Source: DASVEG01 sp035540495
GTDB taxonomy: Bacteria; Actinomycetota; Acidimicrobiia; Acidimicrobiales; CADCTF01
Assembly (NCBI GenBank): GCA_035540495.1
Contig: DATLGL010000060.1
Coordinates: 62,001-126,000, forward strand
Length of the DNA stretch: 64,000 bases
Direction: 5' to 3'
Position 1 is the stretch's first letter. Each line of letters begins with the position of its first letter. Both the position numbers and the translations under genes were made by a program. Under the pieces are notes generated by a model. The model was not told the DNA's origin. It did no database searches and saw only the letters and a program-made list of their open reading frames with translations. Positions 42,312 to 50,948 of the stretch are shown piece by piece.

Positions 42312-42725
42312 GTGTCCGTGTTAGCCGGCACGCCCTCCAGCGTCGGCGCACGCGCCGAACTCGCGGTCGCAACCGCGCTCACACGCGCGGGCATGACGGT
42401 GTTCGTCCCGTTCTTCGCCGCGCACTCGCGAGTCGACCTCGTGGCGCACGACGGCGTCCGTCTGCGCCGCGTGCAGTGCAAGTCGTGCACCAGACGCGGG
42501 GATGTTCTCACGTTCCGGACATCGAGCAACACCGGCGGTGTTTCGAAGCACTACCGCGGTGACATCGACGACTTCGGCATCTACTCGCCGGAGCTCGACA
42601 GGGTGTATCTGGTACCGGTGGAGCTGATGCCGTCCGCCCGCGGCTGCCTGCGAATCGGCCCGCCGCTCAACAACCAGCGCAAGGGCGTCCACTTCGCGAG
42701 CGATTTCGAGGTGCGGTTCAGGTAG
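42312..42725 (+). CDS. PD-(D/E)XK endonuclease-like protein (group I intron endonuclease family)
   Basis: A 137-residue protein resembling the PDDEXK_5 family, founded on intron endonucleases such as I-Ssp6803I. Likely active-site elements are E in GARAELAV (residue 16), D in VDLVAHDG (about 42) and Q-C-K in RRVQCKSC (about 55). YRGDIDDFGIYSPELDRVYLVPVE is a strong family block. It begins with GTG 13 bases after the tRNA-Ala CCA end. No intron is seen in the tRNA. It may be a free-standing or domesticated homing-type nuclease, or a restriction-like protein. Confidence 0.78.
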   Translation: MSVLAGTPSSVGARAELAVATALTRAGMTVFVPFFAAHSRVDLVAHDGVRLRRVQCKSCTRRGDVLTFRTSSNTGGVSKHYRGDIDDFGIYSPELDRVYLVPVELMPSARGCLRIGPPLNNQRKGVHFASDFEVRFR

Positions 42726-42750
42726 GCCGGGCCGGGTACACCCGGCACCC

Positions 42751-43113
42751 ATGCACGGCTTCTCCGACACCGTCGGCCTTCGGCTCTCGACGTCCGACGA
42801 CGGCGACGCCATCGTCGAGCTCGATGCGGGTGACCGCCACCTCAACCCGCACGGGACGGTGCACGGCGGCGCGATCGCGACGTTGATCGACTCGGCGATG
42901 GGCGCCGCGGTCGCAACCGACGGGCAGGCGCCGGTGACGATCGAGCTGAAGGTGACCTATCTCGAGCCGACGCCGGCTGGCATCGTGCGCGCGCGGGCGA
43001 AGGTCCGGAAGCGGGGCAAGCGAATCACCGTCGTCGAGTGCGAGGTGACCGATCAGGAGGGGGACGTCGTCGCGCTCGGTCTGGGCACGTTCACGACGAT
43101 CTCGAAGGAGTAG
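42751..43113 (+). CDS. PaaI-family hotdog thioesterase
   Basis: A 120-residue hotdog-fold protein with the family block LNPHGTVHGGAIATLIDSAMGAAV (about residues 31-54), where the HGG turn and the Asp lie at the active site. Later strands are typical (VTIELKVTYLEPTPAGIVRARAKV). It probably hydrolyses an acyl-CoA or aryl-CoA; the substrate is unknown. It follows the endonuclease-like gene by 25 bases and converges on rsfS. Confidence 0.9.
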   Translation: MHGFSDTVGLRLSTSDDGDAIVELDAGDRHLNPHGTVHGGAIATLIDSAMGAAVATDGQAPVTIELKVTYLEPTPAGIVRARAKVRKRGKRITVVECEVTDQEGDVVALGLGTFTTISKE

Positions 43114-43116
43114 CCG

Positions 43117-43530
43117 CTACTCCCCGACGGCGGGCGCGGCCGGGAGATCGGCCGCGATCGCGCGCCAGTCGACCGGCAGCGCGTCTCCCCACAGCCGCTC
43201 GAGGTCGTAGAACTCGCGGACTTCCTGCAGGAAGACGTGGACGACGAAGTCGCCGTAGTCGAGCAGGACCCAGCGCAGGTCGTCGAGGCCCTCGATGCGG
43301 ATGGGCGCTGGTCCGCCGATCTTCTTGACCTGGAGCTCGACCTCTTCCGCGATCGTGCGCACCTGACGCGTGTTGGGCGCGCTCGTGATCACGAACGCGT
43401 CCGTGATGGCGAGCACCGGGCCCACCTCCAGGACGACGATGTCGGCCCCCTGCTTGTCGTCGGCGGCGCGCGCTGCAACGGCCGCCCACTGGCGTACCTC
43501 GTCGAGGTCGGAGGCCCTGCGAATGGTCAT
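43117..43530 (-). CDS. rsfS: Ribosomal silencing factor RsfS
   Basis: A 137-residue protein of the Iojap family that binds L14 and blocks 30S/50S joining when nutrients fall. Family blocks are VLEVGPVLAITDAFVITSAPNTRQVRTIAEEVE and WVLLDYGDFVVHVFLQEVREFYDLERLWGDA. An ATG at 43530 and an adjacent GTG at 43533 are both possible; AAAGGA lies upstream. It follows nadD and a tiny ORF on the same strand, the common nadD-rsfS order. Confidence 0.95.
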   Translation of the reverse strand: MTIRRASDLDEVRQWAAVAARAADDKQGADIVVLEVGPVLAITDAFVITSAPNTRQVRTIAEEVELQVKKIGGPAPIRIEGLDDLRWVLLDYGDFVVHVFLQEVREFYDLERLWGDALPVDWRAIAADLPAAPAVGE

Positions 43531-43615
43531 CACGTGCTCTGGAGGTCCTTTCCGAAGGAAGCTGAGCCGAAGGAGAACACTCGATCACACGCATTCGTTC
43601 CCACGCTGGGGAATT

Positions 43616-43708
43616 TCAACGGATCACCACGACTGTCAGCGCGGTCGCGACCGGGAAGGCAAGGAGCGTCAGGACCGCTTCCACTCGCCGACGAGCCCGT
43701 CGAGTCAT
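43616..43708 (-). CDS. Possible 30-residue membrane peptide
   Basis: A short frame of 30 codons: a basic start MTRRARRRVEA, then a single hydrophobic helix LTLLAFPVATALTVVVI and a final Arg. Its ATG overlaps the nadD stop as ATGA, the same coupled arrangement used by real genes throughout this window. This is the main evidence that it is translated. An 85-base gap separates it from rsfS. It matches no family known to me. Confidence 0.4.
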   Translation of the reverse strand: MTRRARRRVEAVLTLLAFPVATALTVVVIR

Positions 43709-44313
43709 CTGCCGGCAGCGTACAAACCACGTTGCCGGATCAAGCGGATGGTCGCGGGGTCGGCGAGCCCTTCGATCGGCCGCCCGTCGGCCAGGCGAGC
43801 CCGCAGGTCGCTCGACGACACGTCGATGCGAGGGATGGCGACGTGCGCCACCCGCCATCCGTGGCGCCGGAGCTCCTCGATCGGCGGATCATCTCCCCCG
43901 CGGTCGACGACCGCGAGGCCCGCGAGTGCCCGTACCTCGTCGAGCCGCGACCACGTGTCGAGGGAACGGGCCACATCAGCCCCGATCACGAGCCACTGCT
44001 CGGCCCCCGGATGGCGGCGATCGACCTCCGCCAGCGTGTCGGCGGTGTAGGTCAGGCCGCCCCGCTCGATCTCGATCGTGCTCGCCTCGACGCCGTCGAC
44101 GCCTGCCACCATCGCTTCCACCATCGCCAGACGGTCACTCGGAGGCGTCACCGCCCGCTCCCCCACCTTCTGCCACGGCGCGTTGGCCACGACGAGCAGC
44201 GTGAGATCGAGGCGCAGCTGGTCTCGCGCGTGCACGGCCACGACGAGGTGGCCGTTGTGCGGCGGATCGAACGTCCCGCCGACGATCCCGATCCGGGTTG
44301 GACCAGCACCCAC
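43705..44313 (-). CDS. nadD: Nicotinate-nucleotide adenylyltransferase
   Basis: A 202-residue nucleotidyltransferase that makes NaAD from NaMN and ATP in NAD synthesis. The HxGH-type motif is GGTFDPPHNGHL (residues 12-23). WLVIGADVARSLDTW is the conserved middle block, and ISSTxxR appears as VSSSDLRARL near the C terminus. The length is normal. It runs divergently from the serine hydrolase gene with a 22-base gap and leads into rsfS. Confidence 0.95.
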   Translation of the reverse strand: MGAGPTRIGIVGGTFDPPHNGHLVVAVHARDQLRLDLTLLVVANAPWQKVGERAVTPPSDRLAMVEAMVAGVDGVEASTIEIERGGLTYTADTLAEVDRRHPGAEQWLVIGADVARSLDTWSRLDEVRALAGLAVVDRGGDDPPIEELRRHGWRVAHVAIPRIDVSSSDLRARLADGRPIEGLADPATIRLIRQRGLYAAGR

Positions 44314-44335
44314 GACGGCACCCTAGGCTGGCTCG

Positions 44336-45520
44336 ATGCCGAGCCTTCCCGCCGGGCTCGACGGGACCTGCGACGAGCGCTTCCTGCCCGTCGCGAACGT
44401 CGTCGCCCGCCAGATCGACCAGGGCGCGCACCACGGGTGCGCCGTCGCCATCCGCCACCGGGGCAAGCCGGTGGCCGACTTCTGGGGCGGCCGCCGCGGA
44501 ACGATCGGCGACCCCGCGGCCGACCGCGCCTGGACCAGCGACACGATGGCCCTCTCCTACTCGACGACGAAGGGCGTCGCCGCGACCGCGCTGCACATGG
44601 TCCTGGAGCGCACCGGCGTCGCGCTCGACACCCCCGTCGGCGAGATCTGGCCGGAGTACACGAAGGACCGCAGCGCAGCCAAGGCGACGACGACGATCCG
44701 CCACGTGCTGTGCCATGAAGCGGGCGTGCCCCAGATCCACGGCGAGATCCCTGACGTCACGTCGATGGCCGACTGGAGCGAGATGGTGGCGCTGATGGAG
44801 CGCCTCGAGCCGCTGTGGGAGCCGGGCACCCAGAACGGCTACCACGCCGTCAACTTCGGCTGGCTCGTCGGCGAGCTCGTCCGGCGGATCGACGGCCGGA
44901 CGATCGACGCGTTCATCGCCGAGGAGATCGCCGGCCCGCTCGCATGCGACGGGCTCTTCGTCGGCACGCCGGCCAGCGAGCACCACCGCGTCGCGCCCGT
45001 CATCCAGCCGCCGGGCGATCCATCGGCGATGGAAGCGCTCCTGCCGCCCGATCACCTCCTGCGGCGGGCGCTCGCGCCCGAAGGCGACATGTTCTCGTTC
45101 GTCAACTCGCCCGAGGGCCTGCAGACCGTCGCTCCCGCCTGGAGCGGCGTCTTCACGGCTCGATCGCTCGCGACCATGTACGGCGCGCTCGCCAACGGCG
45201 GCGAGATCGACGGCACCCGCCTCCTGCTCCCCGAGTCCGTGGCCACCGCAGCCACCGTGCAGAACAGGCGACCCGACCTGGTGCTGTTCGTGCCGATCCA
45301 CTGGCGCCTCGGGTTCATGGGAGGCGGCTCGATGCTGTCGCCGACGGGGCCGAACCCCGAGTCGTTCGGCCATGCCGGGCTCGGCGGATCGGTGGCGTTC
45401 GCCGACCCGAAGGCCGAGCTGTCGTTCGCGATCGTGCTCGACCGCCTGGAGCTCGACCTCCTCGCCGGCGAGAGGGTGCGGGCCGCAGTGCACGCGGCGG
45501 TCGCCGCCGCGACGTCTTGA
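44336..45520 (+). CDS. Serine hydrolase, class C beta-lactamase-like (EstB type)
   Basis: A 394-residue protein of the beta-lactamase/DD-peptidase fold. The catalytic SxxK is S76-T-T-K79 in SYSTTKG. The YxN-like tyrosine lies in NGYHAVNFGW, and HAGLGG replaces the KTG box, as in esterases and EstB-like proteins. There is no signal peptide, so a cytoplasmic esterase is more likely than an antibiotic resistance enzyme. Its stop overlaps the MscS start as TTGA. Confidence 0.85.
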   Translation: MPSLPAGLDGTCDERFLPVANVVARQIDQGAHHGCAVAIRHRGKPVADFWGGRRGTIGDPAADRAWTSDTMALSYSTTKGVAATALHMVLERTGVALDTPVGEIWPEYTKDRSAAKATTTIRHVLCHEAGVPQIHGEIPDVTSMADWSEMVALMERLEPLWEPGTQNGYHAVNFGWLVGELVRRIDGRTIDAFIAEEIAGPLACDGLFVGTPASEHHRVAPVIQPPGDPSAMEALLPPDHLLRRALAPEGDMFSFVNSPEGLQTVAPAWSGVFTARSLATMYGALANGGEIDGTRLLLPESVATAATVQNRRPDLVLFVPIHWRLGFMGGGSMLSPTGPNPESFGHAGLGGSVAFADPKAELSFAIVLDRLELDLLAGERVRAAVHAAVAAATS

Positions 45521-46491
45521 TCTACGCCGCCACCGTCTTCGGCGTCGAGCTGAGCGACCGCATCGTCGTGACGCCGGCGAAGATCGTCCTGATCCTGGTC
45601 CTCGCGACCCTGATCACGAGGCTGGCCCGCCGCGCCGTCGACCGCTTCACGCGGCGCATGCGGGGCGAGATCGAAGAAGGCGGGTTGCTGCCCTGGCAGC
45701 GCCGGCGACGGCGGCAGGAGCACCAGCCGGACGGCAGCGAGGTGATCGTCACGCCGGCCGTGTCCACGATGCGAGCGGCTCAGCGCGCGGCGACGATCGG
45801 GACGCTCCTCAAGAGCGTCTTCACCCTCTCCATCTGGAGCTTCGCCCTCCTGATGACGCTGTCGGAACTTGGCCTGAACGTCGGCCCGCTGATCGCCGGA
45901 GCAGGGTTCCTGGGCATCGCCCTCGGCTTCGGCGCCCAGAACCTCGTGCGCGACTTCCTGTCGGGCATCTTCATGCTCGTCGAAGACCAATACGGCGTCG
46001 GCGACATCATCGACGCCGGTGAGGCGAGCGGCACCGTCGAGGCGGTCAGTCTGCGGACGACCCGCCTGCGCGACATCCACGGCGTCGTCTGGCACATCCC
46101 GAACGGCCAGATCCAGCGCATCGGCAACAAGTCGCAGGAGTGGTCGAGGTCGTTGCTCGACATCTCCGTCGCCTACTCGACGGATCTCGACCGCGCCCGC
46201 CACGTGATCGAGACGTGCGCGAAGAGCCTGCGCAACGACCCGGCCTTCGCGTTCGAGATCCTCGACGATCCCGAGGTGTGGGGCGTCGAGAACCTCGGCG
46301 CCGACGGCATCAACATCCGGCTGGCGGTGAAGACGCGACCCGCGTCGCAGTTCAAGGTGTCGAGAGAGCTGCGAGCCCGTCTGAAGGCCGCGCTCGACGA
46401 GGCGGGCATCGAGATCCCGTTCCCGCAGCGCGTCGTCTGGCACCGCGGCGTGCAGCCGCCGGGCGACGCCGCCGACGTCGCGCCCGACTGA
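45517..46491 (+). CDS. mscS: Small-conductance mechanosensitive channel MscS
   Basis: A 324-residue membrane protein. Helices occur at about residues 20-40 and 95-120. The pore helix TM3 is LIAGAGFLGIALGFGAQNLVRDFLSGIFMLVEDQYGVGD, the MscS signature, followed by the beta domain (SGTVEAVSLRTTRLRDIHGVVWHIPNGQI) and the C-terminal vestibule. It releases solutes during osmotic downshift. The TTG start at 45517 overlaps the upstream stop as TTGA, the only in-frame start that leaves the first helix whole. Confidence 0.92.
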   Translation: MIYAATVFGVELSDRIVVTPAKIVLILVLATLITRLARRAVDRFTRRMRGEIEEGGLLPWQRRRRRQEHQPDGSEVIVTPAVSTMRAAQRAATIGTLLKSVFTLSIWSFALLMTLSELGLNVGPLIAGAGFLGIALGFGAQNLVRDFLSGIFMLVEDQYGVGDIIDAGEASGTVEAVSLRTTRLRDIHGVVWHIPNGQIQRIGNKSQEWSRSLLDISVAYSTDLDRARHVIETCAKSLRNDPAFAFEILDDPEVWGVENLGADGINIRLAVKTRPASQFKVSRELRARLKAALDEAGIEIPFPQRVVWHRGVQPPGDAADVAPD

Positions 46492-46509
46492 CGCGCCTAC
46501 CGTCGGGCC

Positions 46510-46782
46510 ATGTGCCGGAACATCACGACGTTGCGCGGGCTCGAGCCGGCTGCGACACCGGACGAGGTGCGGGCCGCCGCGATCCAGTACGTCCGCAAGG
46601 TGAGCGGGGTCCAGAAGCCGACCGAAGCCACCGCAGCGGCGTTCGACGCGGCCGTCGAGGCGATCGCCGAGGCCACCACGGCGTTGCTCGCCGACCTGCC
46701 GCCGAGGAAGCAGCCGCCGCCGACCGTGCCGCCGCTCCGACGCCCGCAGGTACGGGCCCGCCTGGGGCTCCCGCAGCTCTAG
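46510..46782 (+). CDS. DUF2277 family protein
   Basis: A 90-residue conserved protein of unknown function. MCRNITTLRGLEPAATPDEVRAAAIQYVRKVSGVQKP is the DUF2277 pattern: an N-terminal MCRNI then a helical domain. A proline-rich tail (about 65-80) follows. It is a small cytoplasmic protein and lies 18 bases after mscS. Nothing in the sequence indicates a role. Confidence 0.85.
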   Translation: MCRNITTLRGLEPAATPDEVRAAAIQYVRKVSGVQKPTEATAAAFDAAVEAIAEATTALLADLPPRKQPPPTVPPLRRPQVRARLGLPQL

Positions 46783-46795
46783 ACGATCGAGGCGC

Positions 46796-47728
46796 CTACG
46801 TCCCGGCGAGCTTCGCCACGACCTCGGCGAACTGCTCCATCTCGGGCTCGTGCACGACGACGTAGCTGAACCCGTACTGCTCCCGCCTCCGCTGCAACGT
46901 CTCGGCGATCTCGTCGAAGGTTCCGGCGAGGGCGATCGGTACGTCGCGTGCTTCGTCCGGCGTGAGCCCGAACAGCGGCGCCAGCTGTTCGTACGCGGCC
47001 GCTGAGTCGTCGGTGAACTGCACCATGAAGGTCAGGCACTGCAGCTCGATGTCGTCGAAGCGATCGCCCGCCGCGTCCTTGATCCACTGCAGCCGCTCGC
47101 GGTAGCGCTCCCCCTTCGCCGACTGCGCGACCTCCGGGCCGACGTAGCCCGCCGACAAGTTGGGGTTGACACCGATGATGTCGGCCTCGCGCGCGGCGAT
47201 CGAGAGCACCCGCTTGCCGCCGCCGCCGATGACGATCTTCGGCCCACCGCTCGATGCCGGTCGCGGGTAACCGTTCGCTCCCGCGATCGAGTAGTGCTTG
47301 CCGTCGAGCGTGGCGCTGCCGTCGCGCCAGAGCTGCTTCATGACCGCCAGCCCTTCGACCATCCGGTCGATGCGGGTACCGGGCGAGTCGTAGGCGATGC
47401 CCGAGGCGTCGTAGTCGGACTTCAGCCACCCGGCACCGAGCCCGAACTCCACCCGGCCCTCGCTCGCGAGGTCGAGGGTGGCGATCTCCTTCGCCAGGAC
47501 GATCGGGTGGCGGTAGTCGTTGTCGAACACCAGGGCTCCGACGTTGAGCCGGTCGGTCGCCTCGGCCGCGACGGTCATCCCGACGATCGGCGCCCACTGG
47601 TCGTCGAAGTGGTCGGGGATGAACATCGTCGAGTAGCCGAGGCCTTCGATCTTCCTCGCCTTCTCGCGCCACGCCTTCCCGCTCTCGGCGGTCGACGTCT
47701 GCACAGCGAAGCGGAAGGGCTTGGTCAC
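46796..47728 (-). CDS. LLM-class F420-dependent oxidoreductase
   Basis: A 310-residue luciferase-like protein. TKPFRFAVQTSTAESGKAWREKARKIEGLGYSTMFIPDHF is the N-terminal block of an actinobacterial F420 subgroup. LASEGRVEFGLGAGWLKSDYDASGI and GGGGKRVLSIAAREADIIGVNP are the conserved cofactor-binding parts. The substrate is unknown. GTG 47728 is the start. It is the second such enzyme in the window and lies on the same strand as HPPD. Confidence 0.88.
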   Translation of the reverse strand: MTKPFRFAVQTSTAESGKAWREKARKIEGLGYSTMFIPDHFDDQWAPIVGMTVAAEATDRLNVGALVFDNDYRHPIVLAKEIATLDLASEGRVEFGLGAGWLKSDYDASGIAYDSPGTRIDRMVEGLAVMKQLWRDGSATLDGKHYSIAGANGYPRPASSGGPKIVIGGGGKRVLSIAAREADIIGVNPNLSAGYVGPEVAQSAKGERYRERLQWIKDAAGDRFDDIELQCLTFMVQFTDDSAAAYEQLAPLFGLTPDEARDVPIALAGTFDEIAETLQRRREQYGFSYVVVHEPEMEQFAEVVAKLAGT

Positions 47729-47771
47729 GGCGGGCGATCCTACGAGGCGGCTGGGCGCGATCGCCGCGGCG

Positions 47772-48899
47772 TCAGAGGTTCCCGCGCCTCGCCTGCTCGC
47801 GCTCGATCGCCTCGAACAACGCCTTGAAGTTCCCGGCGCCGAACCCCTTGGCGCCCTCGCGCTGGATGATCTCGAAGAAGACCGTCGGACGGTCGGTGAT
47901 CGTCTCCGAGAAGATCTGCAGCAGGTGACCGTCCTGGTCGCGGTCGACCAGGATCCCGAGTGCCTCGAGCTCCGCCCACGGCAGGTCGAGGTCACCGAGG
48001 CGCTGCTTCGCGTCGTCGTAGTAGCTCGAGGGCACTCGCAGGAACCGAACGCCGCGGCGTCGGAGCTCGGCAACCGTGCCGACGATGTCGTCGGTTCGCA
48101 TGGCGATGTGCTGCACGCCGGGTGAGCCGTAGTAGTCGAGGTACTCCTGGATCTGGCTCTTGCCCTTGCGCCCCTCGGCCGGTTCGTTGATGGGCAGCAC
48201 GACCTTCGATCCGTCCCACACGACGGTCGACATCAACGCGGAGTACTCGGTCGAGATCTGCGCGTCGTCGAAGTGGAGCAGTTCGTCGAAGCCGAGGGTC
48301 TTCTCGTAGAAGTCGACCCACCGCTCGAGCGCCCCGAGCTCGACGTTGCCGACGCAGTGGTCGATCTTGCGCAGTCCGACCGGTCCGCCTGCCGGCTCCG
48401 GCGGAAGGTTGTCGTCGTCGTATCCCGGCAGGAAGACGCCCCGGTAGCGCGATCGGTCGACGAACGTGTGGATGGTGTCGCCGTAGGTCGCGACGGAGGC
48501 GAGCACGACGGTGCCGTCGTCGTCGGACACTTCATGCGGCTCACGCACCGGCGCCGCGCCGCGCGCGATCGCGGCGTCGAACGCGGCGTGCACGTCCGAC
48601 ACCGCGATGGCCAGATCGCGGACGCCGTCGCCGTGGCGGCGGTGGTGACCGACGATCTCGCCGTCGTGTTGCAGGCCGCCGGTGACCACGAAGCGCATGT
48701 CGCCCTGCTCGAGCACCCACGAGCAGCGATCCCGCACGCCGGTCTCCGGTCCTGCGTACGCGGTGACCCGGAACCCGAAGGCCGATGCGAGGAAGTGAGC
48801 GGCCTGCCGAGCGTTGCCGACCCAGAGCTCCACGTGGTCCCAACCGAGCATGTACGACGCGGCAGCGGCGTACGTGGTGCGAGCTTCGACGATCGCCAT
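47772..48899 (-). CDS. hppD: 4-hydroxyphenylpyruvate dioxygenase
   Basis: A 375-residue non-heme iron enzyme that makes homogentisate from 4-hydroxyphenylpyruvate in tyrosine degradation. It has two vicinal-oxygen-chelate domains. Likely iron ligands are H in DHCVGNVE, H in GVQHIAMRTDDI and E in FFEIIQREGAKGFG, with the usual GFGAGNFKALFEAIEREQ end. AGGAGG abuts the ATG at 48899 with no spacer, so the start may be inefficient or mis-set. It is divergent from an Lrp-type gene. Confidence 0.93.
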   Translation of the reverse strand: MAIVEARTTYAAAASYMLGWDHVELWVGNARQAAHFLASAFGFRVTAYAGPETGVRDRCSWVLEQGDMRFVVTGGLQHDGEIVGHHRRHGDGVRDLAIAVSDVHAAFDAAIARGAAPVREPHEVSDDDGTVVLASVATYGDTIHTFVDRSRYRGVFLPGYDDDNLPPEPAGGPVGLRKIDHCVGNVELGALERWVDFYEKTLGFDELLHFDDAQISTEYSALMSTVVWDGSKVVLPINEPAEGRKGKSQIQEYLDYYGSPGVQHIAMRTDDIVGTVAELRRRGVRFLRVPSSYYDDAKQRLGDLDLPWAELEALGILVDRDQDGHLLQIFSETITDRPTVFFEIIQREGAKGFGAGNFKALFEAIEREQARRGNL

Positions 48900-49002
48900 C
48901 CTCCTAGTGAGCGTGACAGTGGGCACATCAAGCAACACCCGGAGGATTGGCTGATCAGATTGCTCAGTTACACAGCCCAAGATGCGTACGATGTGCGGCA
49001 AC
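48900..49002. promoter_or_regulatory. Divergent hppD / Lrp-type control region
   Basis: This gap separates the HPPD gene from the Lrp/AsnC gene. It contains CTGATCAG at 48951-48958, an 8-base palindrome followed by ATTGCTCAG, a plausible operator for the Lrp-type protein. TACGAT at 48986-48991 could be a -10 for the plus-strand gene, 11 bases before ATG 49003, which would fit a near-leaderless transcript. Confidence 0.4.
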
Positions 49003-49521
49003 ATGACCACATCGGTCGACATCCTCGACGCACGACTGTTGGCCGCGCTCCACGAGTCGCCGCGGGCGGGGATCCTCGAGCTCGCCCGTCGCCTCGGGGT
49101 CGCCCGTGGCACCGTCCAGGCCAGGCTCGACAAGCTCGTGGCGCGCGGCGCGGTTCGCGGCTTCGGTCCCGACGTCGACCTCCCGACGATCGGCTACGAG
49201 GTCCTAGCGTTCACGACGCTCGAGATCGCACAGGGGCGGCTCGACGACGTGATCGCGCACCTGGTCGACATCCCGGAGGTGCTCGAGGCGCACTCCATCT
49301 CCGGACCGGGCGACCTCCACCTGCGGGTCGTCGCCCGGACCAACGCCGACCTCCAGCGCGTGCTCAACCGCATCCTCGAGGTCAGCGGCATCGGGCGCTC
49401 GACCACCGTCATCGCGTTGTCGAACCCGCTCCCGATGCGCACGATCCCCCTCGTTCGAGCGGCGGCCCAGGGCACTGCTGGTTTGCCCTCGTCCGCGACC
49501 TCCTCCACGCTTGTGGAGTGA
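49003..49521 (+). CDS. Lrp/AsnC-family transcriptional regulator
   Basis: A regulator of 172 residues from ATG 49003 (ATGs at 48982 and 48991 would add up to seven). The N-terminal winged helix includes LLAALHESPRAGILELARRLGVARGTVQARLDKLVARGAV. The C-terminal RAM ligand domain (about 70-150) includes EVLEAHSISGPGDLHLRVVA. Members sense amino acids. Divergence from HPPD and overlap with a DAHP synthase suggest control of aromatic amino acid metabolism (inference). Confidence 0.9.
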   Translation: MTTSVDILDARLLAALHESPRAGILELARRLGVARGTVQARLDKLVARGAVRGFGPDVDLPTIGYEVLAFTTLEIAQGRLDDVIAHLVDIPEVLEAHSISGPGDLHLRVVARTNADLQRVLNRILEVSGIGRSTTVIALSNPLPMRTIPLVRAAAQGTAGLPSSATSSTLVE

Positions 49522-50864
49522 CCGCAGCACCCTGGTCCCCGCAGTCGTGGCGGGAGCGCCCCGCAGCTCAACAGCCAGAGTGGCCCGATGAGGGCGACCT
49601 CGACCGCGCCCTCAAGCACCTGAGCGCCCTTCCGCCGCTGGTCTTCGCGGGCGAAGCACGCAACCTGACCAACGCCCTCGCAGAGGTCGCCGACGGGCGT
49701 GCGTTCCTCCTCCAGGCCGGCGACTGCGCGGAGTCGTTCCACGAGTTCTCGGCCGACAGCATCCGCGACAAGCTCCGCGTGATCCTGCAGATGGCCGTCG
49801 TCCTGACGTACGGCTCGGGGGTGCCTGTCGTGAAGCTCGGGCGCATCGCCGGGCAGTTCGCGAAGCCACGCTCGTCGAACTACGAGAAGGTCGGCGACAT
49901 CGAGCTCCCCTCGTTCCGAGGCCACATGGTGAACGACGACGTCGCGACCGCCGAGGCACGAGTCGCCGACCCGAACCGCCTCATCGCGTCGTACCACCAG
50001 GCCGCATCGACGCTGAACCTCCTGCGGGCCTTCACCAAGGGCGGCTTCGCCGACCTGTCGCAGGTCCACGTCTGGAACCAGCAGTTCGTCGCGACGAGCG
50101 CCGAAGGTCGCCGCTACGAGGCCGTGGCGAACGAGATCGATCGCGCGCTCCGGTTCATGCGCGCGTGCGGCATCGACCTCGAGCAGCACGCATCACTGCA
50201 TCAGGTCGACTTCTGGACGAGCCACGAGGCGCTGATCCTCGGCTACGAGGAGGCGCTCACCCGCCGCGACTCGCTGACCGGCGACTGGTACGACTGCTCG
50301 GCCCATCAGCTCTGGATCGGCGAGCGGACGCGTGACGTCGACGGGGCCCACTTCGAGTTCCTCCGTGGCGTCTCGAACCCGGTCGGCTGCAAGCTCGGTC
50401 CGTCGGCGACACCCGAAGAGGCCGTCGAGGTCTGCGAGCGGCTGAACCCGAACCGCGTCCCGGGCCGGCTCACGCTCATCTCCCGGATGGGTGCGCAGAA
50501 GGTCGGCGACGCGCTTCCGCCGCTCGTCCGTGCCGTCAGCGACGCAGGGCATCCGGTGGTGTGGGCGTGCGATCCCATGCACGGCAACACCTTCACCAGC
50601 TCGACCGGTCGCAAGACCCGCCACTTCGACGACGTGCTGGCAGAGGTGCGGGAGTTCTTCGACGTCCACCGAGCCGAGGGCACCTGGGCCGGCGGTGTCC
50701 ACGTCGAGCTCACCGGCGACGACGTGACGGAGTGCCTGGGCGGGGCCGAGGAGGTTCTCGAAGACCACCTCGACTCCCGTTACACGACGATGTGCGACCC
50801 CCGCCTCAACGCCCGGCAGTCGCTCGACCTCGCCTACCGGGTCGCCGAGCTCCTCCGCGCGTAG
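49518..50864 (+). CDS. aroF: Class II 3-deoxy-7-phosphoheptulonate synthase
   Basis: A 448-residue class II (plant-type) DAHP synthase, the first enzyme of the shikimate pathway. Family blocks in order: FLLQAGDCAESFHEFSADSI, VKLGRIAGQFAKPRS, SHEALILGYEEALTR, WIGERTRDVDGAH and VVWACDPMHGNTF. The metal ligands are expected at the Cys of GDCAE, the His of PMHGN and acidic residues near the C terminus. GTG 49518 overlaps the Lrp gene stop as GTGA, so the regulator and enzyme are co-translated. Confidence 0.95.
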   Translation: MTAAPWSPQSWRERPAAQQPEWPDEGDLDRALKHLSALPPLVFAGEARNLTNALAEVADGRAFLLQAGDCAESFHEFSADSIRDKLRVILQMAVVLTYGSGVPVVKLGRIAGQFAKPRSSNYEKVGDIELPSFRGHMVNDDVATAEARVADPNRLIASYHQAASTLNLLRAFTKGGFADLSQVHVWNQQFVATSAEGRRYEAVANEIDRALRFMRACGIDLEQHASLHQVDFWTSHEALILGYEEALTRRDSLTGDWYDCSAHQLWIGERTRDVDGAHFEFLRGVSNPVGCKLGPSATPEEAVEVCERLNPNRVPGRLTLISRMGAQKVGDALPPLVRAVSDAGHPVVWACDPMHGNTFTSSTGRKTRHFDDVLAEVREFFDVHRAEGTWAGGVHVELTGDDVTECLGGAEEVLEDHLDSRYTTMCDPRLNARQSLDLAYRVAELLRA

Positions 50865-50948
50865 CAGCGGTCGGAGGCCGCGACCGAGTAGGCCGAAAGT
50901 CTCATCCGTCACTCGCTCCTGCCGAACAGAAGGGCGGGAGGAGCGAAG

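Noticed and set aside
50865..50948. Alternative sigma factor promoter around GGCCGAAAGT
   Set aside because: A partial resemblance to known alternative-sigma boxes, but no second element at proper spacing could be identified.
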